From positions 1-31,627 of the forward strand of contig CAYLZD010000040.1 of NCBI GenBank assembly GCA_964388275.1: a stretch of 31,627 bases of DNA, in the 5' to 3' direction. The first letter of the stretch is position 1. The number at the start of each line of letters is the position of its first letter. The position numbers and the translations under genes are program-made. This DNA comes from JARYLZ01 sp964388275 (GTDB lineage: Bacteria > Bacteroidota > Ignavibacteria > SZUA-365). This document shows, piece by piece, positions 24,906-31,627 of the stretch. The notes under the pieces were generated by a model. That model did not search any database, had not been told where the DNA came from, and was given only the letters and a program-made list of their open reading frames with translations.

Positions 24906-26216
24906 ATGATGCACAGCGCCCGCCGCATCCTTCTCTCATTGCCGGCTTTGTGCTGTCTTCTCGGCGCAGTCGCTTCGGCCCAGGACAAGAAGGCTGCGGA
25001 TCCACCCGCGTTCAGCTTCAGCTACCAGCAGCGCATCCGCATCGAGGCCACCGACAACGCCATCGGACTTTCGGCAGCCGCGGGAAAGGGATCGGGTTAC
25101 CTGCGCAACCGCACGAGCGTCTCCGCCCGCATCACCCCGGTCGAGGACATCTCGATCGACGCGCGGTTGACAAACGAATTCCGTTATTACTTCGTGCCGG
25201 AAAACCGCGAGTTCGATTTCAACGAAATCGTCTTCGACCAGTTGTGCCTGAAGTGGAGCAAGCCGGCCCGGCTTCCGCTTACGCTCACGCTCGGCAGGCA
25301 GAACATGCAGCTGGGCGAGGGTTTCGTGGTGATGGACGGCGAGCCGCTCGTGGGCTCCCGCTCGGTGTACTTCAACGCCGCGCGGGCCGACTGGTCTTTT
25401 ACGCCATCGAAGCGCCTGACGCTCGCCTATGCATATCAGCCGGAACGCGATAAATTTCTTCCGGTGCTCGACGACAGGAAAACTCCGCTGGTCGAACAAC
25501 CCGAGGAGGCGTTCATCGCCTATTACACGACCGACTTCTTCAGCGGCAGCGCGCACGCGTACTTCATCCGTAAAAACATGTACGCGCTCGAGGGCCGGCC
25601 CCTGAGCGCGCATATTAACTGCCCCGGCGTCCGCCTCGAATATCCCCTGTTCGACGGTCTGAAACTCACGGGGGAAGCCGCAGGGCAATTCGGTTCGTGG
25701 ACTAACAACTCCATGACCGCTTACGGCGGATACTGCTACGGCAGATACGAGATAGGGGGCGAGAAATTCGTCCCGCGATGGGTCACCGTCGGCGCAATAC
25801 ATCTCAGCGGCGACGATCGCTCCTCATCGAAGCATGAGGGATGGGATCCGCTTTTCAGCCGCTGGCCGAAGTGGAGCGAATCCTACATCTACGCGCTGAT
25901 ACCCGAGCAGTCCCCCGCGTACTGGTCGAACCTGACCTCGATCTACGCCAACGTTCTCTTCGCCGTCACTCCGCATATCTCGTTTTCCTTCGACTACCAT
26001 CATCTTCTCGCGCCGCGCCCAGCCGACCCGTCAAGCGGCTTTCCGGGCGGCGACGGAAAAACGAGAGGAGACCTGTTCATCGGCAGGCTCGTCTACAAAC
26101 CCGCCGGCATACTCACCGGCCAATTGGTCTTCGAGGGATTCAAACCGGGGGATTTCTATTTCGACGGCGCGGACAGCTACGGTTGGATGCTGATGGAAGT
26201 GATGGTGACCCTGTAG
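24906..26216 (+). CDS. Outer-membrane beta-barrel, alginate-export (AlgE-like) family
   Basis: 436 residues from ATG 24906; the next ATG, 24909, is equally possible, and an in-frame ATG at 24867 would only add a polar stretch before the signal peptide. The signal peptide (ILLSLPALCCLLGAVASAQ) ends about residue 22. The rest alternates polar and hydrophobic residues like an outer-membrane barrel. It contains the recognisable pattern of the family: NEFRYYF, then LTLGRQNMQLGEGFVVMDG, and late segments such as FSFDYHHLLAPRP. The chain ends in a strand (SYGWMLMEVMVTL), although the last residue is Leu, not the common Phe. It probably forms a porin-like channel for an anionic polysaccharide or other solute. 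Substrate is unknown and no alginate genes are nearby. Confidence 0.8.
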   Translation: MMHSARRILLSLPALCCLLGAVASAQDKKAADPPAFSFSYQQRIRIEATDNAIGLSAAAGKGSGYLRNRTSVSARITPVEDISIDARLTNEFRYYFVPENREFDFNEIVFDQLCLKWSKPARLPLTLTLGRQNMQLGEGFVVMDGEPLVGSRSVYFNAARADWSFTPSKRLTLAYAYQPERDKFLPVLDDRKTPLVEQPEEAFIAYYTTDFFSGSAHAYFIRKNMYALEGRPLSAHINCPGVRLEYPLFDGLKLTGEAAGQFGSWTNNSMTAYGGYCYGRYEIGGEKFVPRWVTVGAIHLSGDDRSSSKHEGWDPLFSRWPKWSESYIYALIPEQSPAYWSNLTSIYANVLFAVTPHISFSFDYHHLLAPRPADPSSGFPGGDGKTRGDLFIGRLVYKPAGILTGQLVFEGFKPGDFYFDGADSYGWMLMEVMVTL

Positions 26217-26327
26217 CCGGTCGCGCCTTCGCCGGGAGTAGCCGAGCGGCCGCAGCGCGCCGCACTTTCCGCCTGTTTCCAAGCCCATGCAATCGTTTGT
26301 CGCAATGCCGGCGGTGAGCGTCTTGAA

Positions 26328-26480
26328 ATGATATATCGAAAGGAAACTGGGGATGGAGCCTCAAGCGCGTCACGGCGGCCTCCTGACTTCGCCAAGGGAA
26401 GCGTACTGCTTATAGAGTGCCGTCATTTAGAAGGAGTTACAAAGATATTCCACGTAGCCTGGGTGCTGCACGGAGGTTGA
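26328..26480 (+). CDS. Small unrecognised ORF, possibly a gene remnant
   Basis: 50 codons from ATG 26328 to TGA 26478. The last 34 residues (from PPDFAKGSVLLIECRHL to FHVAWVLHGG) are repeated in an open frame in repeat A copy 2 (stop at 27021-27023). Between the two copies one difference is silent (TTA/TTG) and another is the mild change Glu to Asp, which is a weak hint of past coding constraint. A GGAGGT Shine-Dalgarno sequence overlaps the 3' end and stands 7 nt before a further ATG (26485), as in a two-gene operon, but nothing convincing follows that ATG. It may be the end of a small toxin-like or other short gene. Function unknown. Confidence 0.3.
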   Translation: MIYRKETGDGASSASRRPPDFAKGSVLLIECRHLEGVTKIFHVAWVLHGG

Positions 26481-26488
26481 GAGTATGG
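26378..26488. repeat. Repeat A, copy 1 (111 bp)
   Basis: Matches 26921-27031 at a constant offset of 543 with about two differences. It starts at GCCTCCTGACTTCGCC and ends at GAGAGTATGG. It contains a GGAGGT site followed 7 nt later by ATG. Copy 1 is followed almost directly (4 nt) by repeat B. Confidence 0.85.
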
Positions 26489-26492
26489 AATT

Positions 26493-26660
26493 ACAATGTC
26501 GTGCCGGGACTCAAACAGCTGAATCCGCGGCCGCTCACTCCACTGTTTTTATGACGCAATTTTTCACAGATCTGATTTACTTGTTCGATGCGCCAATTCC
26601 TCGTTTTTCGCTGCGTATGATCTGTCGGCCGGCAATATTAAGCAGGTGCTCCAATGGCGA
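26493..26660. repeat. Repeat B, copy 1 (right half of the palindromic element plus tail)
   Basis: 168 bp that match 27204-27371 at offset 711 with scattered substitutions. It begins with ACAATGTCGTGCCGGGAC, the right arm of the palindrome at 27121-27289, and continues through an 80-bp tail ending CAATGGCGA. The left arm is absent in this copy. Confidence 0.85.
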
Positions 26661-26753
26661 AGTTAGAATATATGGCAACAACGCTGGAAAGTGGGCTTCC
26701 TGGTATGCCGAAGTTTTCCTCCGATCACACTCTCCACTGAACCACTCTCTAAT

Positions 26754-26778
26754 CACCCCTCCCCATCGGGGAGGGGTG
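26754..26778. repeat. GC-rich perfect hairpin
   Basis: CACCCCTCCCC and GGGGAGGGGTG pair over 11 bp around the loop ATC. No T-tract follows on either strand, so it is probably a REP-like palindrome, not a terminator. It leads directly into three GC-rich tandem units. Confidence 0.7.
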
Positions 26779-26864
26779 GCCGCGAAGCGGTCGGGGTGGG
26801 AGAAGAGGGGTGGCCGCCGCAGGCGGCCGGGGTGGGCGGAGAGGCCGGCCGCGCAGCGGTCGGG
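26773..26864. repeat. Three imperfect GC-rich tandem units of about 30 bp
   Basis: Units of the form GGGGTGGCCGC-nnn-GCGGTCGGGGTGGG appear at about 26773-26800, 26807-26836 and 26840-26864. Each contains its own small GCCGC/GCGGC stem. They continue the hairpin at 26754 and resemble REP-like intergenic palindromes known from this bacterial group. Confidence 0.7.
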
Positions 26865-26920
26865 TCAGGACATCCCGCACAATGCAGCCAGGAAGAGAGC
26901 GGTTACGGAAAATGCCAACA

Positions 26921-27031
26921 GCCTCCTGACTTCGCCAAGGGAAGCGTACTGCTTATAGAGTGCCGTCATTTGGATGGAGTTACAAAGATATTCCACGTAG
27001 CCTGGGTGCTGCACGGAGGTTGAGAGTATGG
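26921..27031. repeat. Repeat A, copy 2 (111 bp)
   Basis: Partner of 26378-26488. In this copy the ATG after the GGAGGT site opens a frame of only seven codons, and the hairpin/palindrome element follows about 50 bp later. Confidence 0.85.
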
Positions 27032-27081
27032 TTTCCCGTTTAAAATGAGAGAGCCGCGGGTGATATCAACATATCGGATAT

Positions 27082-27113
27082 TTACTTTCTTTTCCTTGAT
27101 GAAAAGAAAGTAA
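27082..27113. repeat. 13-bp perfect hairpin
   Basis: TTACTTTCTTTTC (27082-27094) and GAAAAGAAAGTAA (27101-27113) pair perfectly around CTTGAT. It is AT-rich and stands 7 bp before the left arm of the long palindrome, probably as part of the same element. Confidence 0.8.
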
Positions 27114-27120
27114 CAAAGAA

Positions 27121-27289
27121 AAATCAAGACTGGTGAAAAATAGCGTCAAAAAACGACGTTCCGCTCGCTGCGGATTCGAAACTCGTCCCGGCACGACGGA
27201 AAAACAATGTCGTGCCGGGACTCAGACAGCCGAATCCGCGGCCGCTCGCTCCACTGTTTTTATGACGCAATTTTTCACAGGTCTGATTT
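27121..27289. repeat. Long imperfect palindrome (arms about 80 bp)
   Basis: The left arm (27121-27197) and the right arm (27209-27289) are reverse complements with mismatches and small gaps, around an 11-nt loop (GGAAAAACAAT). The centre is a perfect 13-bp stem GTCCCGGCACGAC/GTCGTGCCGGGAC. Matching blocks farther out include GGATTCG/CGAATCC and GTGAAAAAT/ATTTTTCAC. This is the architecture of a MITE-like or hairpin-forming intergenic element; no transposase or terminal target duplication was seen. Confidence 0.8.
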
Positions 27290-27371
27290 ACCTGTGCGAT
27301 GAGCTTATTCCTCGTTTTTCGCTGCGTATGATCTGTAGGCCGGCAATATTAAGCAGGTGCTGCAATGGCGA
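27204..27371. repeat. Repeat B, copy 2
   Basis: Partner of 26493-26660 at offset 711. It includes the right arm of the palindrome and the same 80-bp tail. Confidence 0.85.
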
Positions 27372-27514
27372 ATTCAGGAATGGCGCCGCGGCGGCCGCAA
27401 TGATTTTCAAAGATATGTCAGGAATGCCCACTGAAATGCGTCTATGTGCTGAGACCGTGCACATCCGGCGAGACACCGGCAGTGACTCACTCTGAAGAAA
27501 TCAACGGAGCAAAC

Positions 27515-30500
27515 ATGAGGGATTGTGATAGAAGAATTCTATCCTGCCGATACATCTCCATGCTGTGTCTTGCCGCGCTTCTTTCCGGCGGCAACGGGAT
27601 CGCGGGTCCGGGACACGGAAGCGGTTCCGCCGCTGCCGCGCACCATGCATCGGGAAACGCCCGCCCGGGCGCGGAAACCGGCAAGACATCGTCGGTCTCG
27701 CGGATGGACACGCGTTCCGACTCCGCCGGAACCGGCTTCAGGGAAAACAGGGGGCAGATCATCGACACGGACGGCAAGCCGAGGCCGGATATCCGTTTCA
27801 TGGCCGATGCATCGGGCGCGAGGGTATACTTTCTGGATGACCGCGTCAGCACGGTGTTCTCACGAGTGAGCGGAGGCAGCGCAAACGAATCCGTCAGCGA
27901 ACGCTTCAATCCCGCCGAGCAATCGCCTGCGCTTGAATCATATCGCGTGGACGCCGTCTTCATCGGCGCGGACCCTGCATCCGTTATGAATGCCGGAGAA
28001 CCCCGCTCGCGGCTGTCGAATTTCTACTTGCCTCATTGCCCGGACGGCGTCATCGGAATCCGTGAATACGGACTGATCGTGCGGAAGAATCTATATCCCG
28101 GCATCGATCTGGAGATCTTTTCGAGGGGCGGAAATATCAAGTACGATTTCATAGTCCGACCGGGCGGCAGGCCCTCGGACATACGCCTGCTTTACCGGGG
28201 CGCCCGTTCCCTGTCGATCGGCGATGACGGCTCTCTTTCGGTCGAGACTCCTCTCGGTATACTCAAGGAATCGGCGCCTGTCTGTTATGAAAAAGGAAAC
28301 GGCGCGGATGTGAAGGCGGCGTACCGGCTATCGGGCGACACCCTTTCCTTCGATGTGCGCGGTCATAACGGCGGCGACACGCTCGTCATCGATCCCTGGG
28401 CCACGTATCTCGGAGGCGCCGCGTCGGATGCGGCTTACGGCGTGGCGGCCAACGCCGCGGGACATGTGTTCGTGTCCGGCGCAACTCTGAGCCCCAATTT
28501 CCCGGTGCTTGCCGGAATGCAGATGGTCAAGTCCGGCAATGCCGACGCCTTCATCACCCGCCTAGACTCGGACGGCATTCCCGTCTGGTCCACGTATTAC
28601 GGCGGCAGCGGCAGGGACGACTACGCGGTGCTGTCCATCGACGCGGCTTCCAACATACTCGCGGGCGGAATAACATGGAGCGCCGACTTCCCGACAGCCA
28701 ACGCCTATCAGCCGGTACCGGGCGCGAATACGCAGGGCTTCATGATTCGTCTCAACGGCGGCGGCGTCAGGCAATGGGCCACTTACTGCGGCAGCTGGAT
28801 CTCATCCGTGCATGACGTGTGCTTCGGACAGGCCGGCAGCGCCCTTGCATTCGGAAAGCAATACGGCGCAATGGGAGAGGGACCCGGCTTCGTCATCAAG
28901 CTCGCAGGCGACGGCGCCTTCATCTGGGAAAAAACCTTCGGCGACGGCGGACTCGGGGGCACTGCGCCCTATGCGGGCGGATCCGATGCGGCGGGTAACA
29001 TATTCGTGGCCGGCATCGTGGACGTGAGCGCCTCTTTTCCGCTGATCAATCCCGCACAAGGGACACCGGGAGGCGGCATGGTTGACGCGTTCGCCCTGAA
29101 AATGTCTTCGGACGGGGTCATACTGTGGTCCACTTACATAGGGGGATCGGGAGATGATCTGGGTTTCGGTCTCGATTTGGACGTTTCCGGCAACGTGTAC
29201 GTCTGTGGTGTGGCAGGCGGCGGCTTTCCGGTCTGGCCGCCATGGCAGACCACATATGGAACGGGCGGAAACACCGACGCCTTTCTCTCGAAGTTCCAGT
29301 CCTCCGGATCACGAGTGTGGACTACATTAATCGGCGGCGTTGACAGCGAGTCTGCCTCGGGCCTTGCGATAGACGCGGGTGGAAACATATTGATCGTGGG
29401 CGGGACCAACAGTGGCGATTTTCCGTTGCGCTCGCCGTATCAGGGGGTCTATGGAGGAATATCCGACGATTTCGCCGCCAGGTTCGACGGCGAAGGTTAC
29501 TTGCTTTGGTCCACTTATTACGGTGGCGCCGATCAGGAAAGGGCGGTAGTCGCTGCCTGCGACGGCCAGGGATGCTCGATATTCGCCGGATGGACGAGCG
29601 GCACGAATTTCCCTGTTTTCAACGCTTTCCAGCCGGTCTCGGGAGGAAACAACGACGCCACCGTCGTGAAACTGCGTCCCTGCGAAGCGCCGCCTCAACT
29701 CACGGCAGAGCTGCGCGACACCACGCTCTGCGCAGGTGTAAATCTCACGCTGAACGCGTCCGCGACGGGTACGCCCGCGCCGGCGGTGCGCTGGCAGTTC
29801 AGCCGGGACGGCGGCAGAACCTGGGAGACTATATCGGGAGCGACGCAGAACACATACACCTTCCCTGTCACGACTGACTTGAACGGGTATCGCTATCGGG
29901 CGGTTTTCTCGAATCCCTGTGCTGCTGTATACAGCTCGCAGGCGCTGCTGATCGTTCTGTCGGGGCCCTCGATTACCATGCATCCCTCGCGGCGCGACGT
30001 CTGCGCGGACTCTACGGCCACTTTCAGCGCGGCGGGCTCTCCCATGGGAAGCATACACTGGCAAAGCAGCGGCGACGGAGGGGCGACGTGGACCGATATG
30101 CCCGGAGAGACGGACAGCACGTTGCGCGTGGTCGCCTCCCCGTCACTGAACGGATACATGTACCGCGCGGTGTTCAGCAATTCATGCGGCAGCGTGGAGA
30201 GCGATGCCGCCCTGATGTCGGTTCAGACGCCGCCGGTAATCAGCAGACAGCCGGCAGACGCGGATGCCTGCGAAAACGAAAGCGCGCGAATAGGATTGGC
30301 CGCCGGAGGATTTACTTCGGTACACTGGCAAAGCAGCAGCGACGGAGGCGCGACGTGGACGGATGTGCCCGGCGCGTCCGACACGGAGATCGCAGTTGCG
30401 GCCGCGAATTCGGATAATCTGATTTACAGGGCGGTGTTGTCCAACGCATGCGGAACTACCATAAGCGACAGCGCGCGCGTTCGAAAGCTCGTCCTGCCCG

Positions 30501-31627
30501 CTGCTTCCATAACCGGCGATCAGTCCGCATGCTCGATGAGCGAACACATTTACTCGCTCAGTTACTCCTCGGGCCTGGCGGCGGTCTGGACCGTGACTGG
30601 AGGCGACATTCGCGGAGCATCCGACGGAGCGTCCGTTCGGATCCTCTGGCAGCAGCCGGGTACGGGCATTCTGCGCGTGCGGCTCACCGACCTCGGCACG
30701 GGCTGCACGCGGGACACAATGTTCGCTGTCACAGTGACAGCCGCGGTGGCGCCAGCCATCACCGCTCTGCGTCCGCTGGAGTTCTGCAGCGGCGATTCGA
30801 CGATACTGGATGCGGGCGCCGGTTTCACCGAATACCGCTGGTTGAGAGAGGGAGATGTGGAGATCCCTTCGTCCGGCCGGCTGCTGACCGCCCGGGATTC
30901 CGGCATTTACATAGTGGAAACGCGCGACGGCGCCGGTTGCATTGCCCGCGATACCGTTTGCATCGTGATACGGGCGCCTTTCGCGCTGACCGCTTTCGCC
31001 CGCGGCGGCGGCAGATTCTGCGAAGGCGACAGCACGGTGCTCGAGGCGGATGCGGGTTATTCCGCTTACATCTGGCGGAACGAAAAGGACAGCGTGCTCG
31101 GAAGCGACCGTATCCTGGTCGTCCGAAAAGCGGGCAGCTACACCGTGTCAGCTCGCGATTCCCTCGGTTGTACAGGATCATCGCTGCCGGTATGGATTCG
31201 TGTCGATCCACTGCCGAAGCCCGTCATCAACGGCCCTCGCTCCGTATGCTCAGACAGCCGCCCGGCGTATTCGAGTTCGGCTGCCTCCGGACGCTCCTGG
31301 ATTTGGAAGGCGACCGGAGGCAGCGTGGACAGCGGACAAGGAGGACCGGTGATACGCGTGAAATGGAACAGCGCCGGGATTGGAAGTCTGGAACTAACTG
31401 AGATTATGGACTCTTCGGGCTGTTCAGGCGTCACAACCATTGAAGTAACCGTACAGAGCACCCTCACTCCGGTGATCAACGGTCCCTCGGCCATCTGCGC
31501 CGGTGATACCGCCCGGCTCGAAGCCGATCCGGGTTACGAATCCTACGAATGGAAAGACGGCCCGGGCAATATTATCGGCAACGGCCGCATTCTTGCGGTT
31601 GCCGGAGCGGGATCGTACACGGTGCGT
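27515..31627 (+). CDS. Giant secreted SBBP-repeat/Ig-like/PKD-like protein, partial (runs off right edge)
   Basis: 1371 codons are visible with no stop. The ATG at 27515 follows GGAG with a 5-nt spacer. The N-terminus has a hydrophobic stretch (YISMLCLAALLSGG) that can act as a signal peptide. Residues about 74-300 resemble the N-terminal domain usual before SBBP repeats (FRENRGQI ... DLEIFSRGGNIKYDFIVRPGG). About seven SBBP-type units follow to about 720 (for example WSTYYGGSGRDDY, WSTYIGGSGDDLG), some degenerate. Three Ig-like domains follow (about 725-985; WQSSGDGGATWTDMPG and WQSSSDGGATWTDVPG are near repeats), then PKD-like modules (VWTVTGGDIRG, IWKATGGSVD) alternating with FCSGDST/FCEGDSTVLEA-type domains. 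It is a likely T9SS-exported adhesin or surface protein, with its sorting signal expected beyond the window. Confidence 0.88.
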   Translation, partial: MRDCDRRILSCRYISMLCLAALLSGGNGIAGPGHGSGSAAAAHHASGNARPGAETGKTSSVSRMDTRSDSAGTGFRENRGQIIDTDGKPRPDIRFMADASGARVYFLDDRVSTVFSRVSGGSANESVSERFNPAEQSPALESYRVDAVFIGADPASVMNAGEPRSRLSNFYLPHCPDGVIGIREYGLIVRKNLYPGIDLEIFSRGGNIKYDFIVRPGGRPSDIRLLYRGARSLSIGDDGSLSVETPLGILKESAPVCYEKGNGADVKAAYRLSGDTLSFDVRGHNGGDTLVIDPWATYLGGAASDAAYGVAANAAGHVFVSGATLSPNFPVLAGMQMVKSGNADAFITRLDSDGIPVWSTYYGGSGRDDYAVLSIDAASNILAGGITWSADFPTANAYQPVPGANTQGFMIRLNGGGVRQWATYCGSWISSVHDVCFGQAGSALAFGKQYGAMGEGPGFVIKLAGDGAFIWEKTFGDGGLGGTAPYAGGSDAAGNIFVAGIVDVSASFPLINPAQGTPGGGMVDAFALKMSSDGVILWSTYIGGSGDDLGFGLDLDVSGNVYVCGVAGGGFPVWPPWQTTYGTGGNTDAFLSKFQSSGSRVWTTLIGGVDSESASGLAIDAGGNILIVGGTNSGDFPLRSPYQGVYGGISDDFAARFDGEGYLLWSTYYGGADQERAVVAACDGQGCSIFAGWTSGTNFPVFNAFQPVSGGNNDATVVKLRPCEAPPQLTAELRDTTLCAGVNLTLNASATGTPAPAVRWQFSRDGGRTWETISGATQNTYTFPVTTDLNGYRYRAVFSNPCAAVYSSQALLIVLSGPSITMHPSRRDVCADSTATFSAAGSPMGSIHWQSSGDGGATWTDMPGETDSTLRVVASPSLNGYMYRAVFSNSCGSVESDAALMSVQTPPVISRQPADADACENESARIGLAAGGFTSVHWQSSSDGGATWTDVPGASDTEIAVAAANSDNLIYRAVLSNACGTTISDSARVRKLVLPAASITGDQSACSMSEHIYSLSYSSGLAAVWTVTGGDIRGASDGASVRILWQQPGTGILRVRLTDLGTGCTRDTMFAVTVTAAVAPAITALRPLEFCSGDSTILDAGAGFTEYRWLREGDVEIPSSGRLLTARDSGIYIVETRDGAGCIARDTVCIVIRAPFALTAFARGGGRFCEGDSTVLEADAGYSAYIWRNEKDSVLGSDRILVVRKAGSYTVSARDSLGCTGSSLPVWIRVDPLPKPVINGPRSVCSDSRPAYSSSAASGRSWIWKATGGSVDSGQGGPVIRVKWNSAGIGSLELTEIMDSSGCSGVTTIEVTVQSTLTPVINGPSAICAGDTARLEADPGYESYEWKDGPGNIIGNGRILAVAGAGSYTVR

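Larger units (their letters stand above)
26217..27514. other. Repeat-rich region without a convincing intact gene
   Basis: About 1.3 kb between the barrel gene and the giant SBBP gene. It is organised as repeat A copy 1, repeat B copy 1, GC-rich units, repeat A copy 2, a 13-bp hairpin, and a long palindrome whose right arm starts repeat B copy 2. Open frames present (26485-26958, 27133-27495) are made of the repeats and look non-coding. The stretches 26217-26327 and 27373-27514 show nothing recognisable apart from the ribosome-binding site at 27506-27509. Confidence 0.7.

Noticed and set aside
26773..26864. Possible CRISPR array
   Set aside because: Units are contiguous and GC-rich with no unique spacers, and no cas genes are present.
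26485..26958. 157-codon plus-strand frame in the repeat region
   Set aside because: It begins after a good ribosome-binding site, but its content is the palindrome arm and GC-rich repeats translated, without protein-like composition.

Overview
The window looks like a chromosomal segment of a GC-rich member of the Bacteroidota/Chlorobiota/Ignavibacteriota group (FCB superphylum). The main clue is the C-terminal type IX secretion (T9SS) sorting domains: NYPNPFNPSTTLRY in the protein at 3054-6290, and a related domain ending the BNR-repeat protein at 14693-16378. Other clues are SBBP-repeat/PKD-like surface proteins and an alginate-export-type barrel. No rRNA, tRNA, CRISPR array, integrase or recognisable transposase was seen.

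Layout. (1) 1-6290, minus: two tandem paralogous secreted proteins, each a tyrosine-rich right-handed beta-helix followed by a dockerin-like calcium repeat. The first runs off the left edge. They share nearly everything except their N-terminal module, and one 182-bp stretch reads as identical. (2) 6441-10361, minus: a probable peptide-handling operon, read in the order M24 aminopeptidase, sodium:solute symporter, trypsin-fold protease with TPR-like tail; the last two genes overlap by ATGA. (3) 10581-13764, plus: half of an indolepyruvate:ferredoxin oxidoreductase alpha subunit, a group II PLP decarboxylase and an exported thiol peroxidase of the GPx family; the last two overlap by ATGA. (4) 13955-20063, plus: LysE-type exporter, secreted BNR/sialidase-fold T9SS protein, a PAS/PAS/GAF/PAS/PAS sensor with no output domain, and alanine racemase. 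(5) 20160-21710, minus: L-lactate permease.

(6) 21830-24788 is a scar. Two broken, directly repeated copies of a beta-propeller-like gene and a third N-terminal remnant, all on the minus strand, surround an intact DUF4143-type AAA ATPase on the plus strand. (7) 24906-26216, plus: an outer-membrane alginate-export-family barrel with a strong sigma70-like promoter that abuts the truncated end of a pseudogene. (8) 26217-27514 is a non-coding, repeat-dense stretch: two copies of a 111-bp repeat, two copies of a 168-bp repeat, a long imperfect palindrome with arms of about 80 bp, a 13-bp perfect hairpin and GC-rich 30-bp units. (9) 27515 to the right edge, plus: the first 1371 residues of a giant secreted SBBP/Ig-like/PKD-like protein.

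Together the genes suggest a cell with a large T9SS-exported surface proteome that takes up peptides and lactate. The least explained parts are the palindromic repeat region, the two recombining beta-helix/dockerin genes, the output-less sensor and the orphan oxidoreductase half. All family assignments come from reading motifs by eye; no database search was possible.
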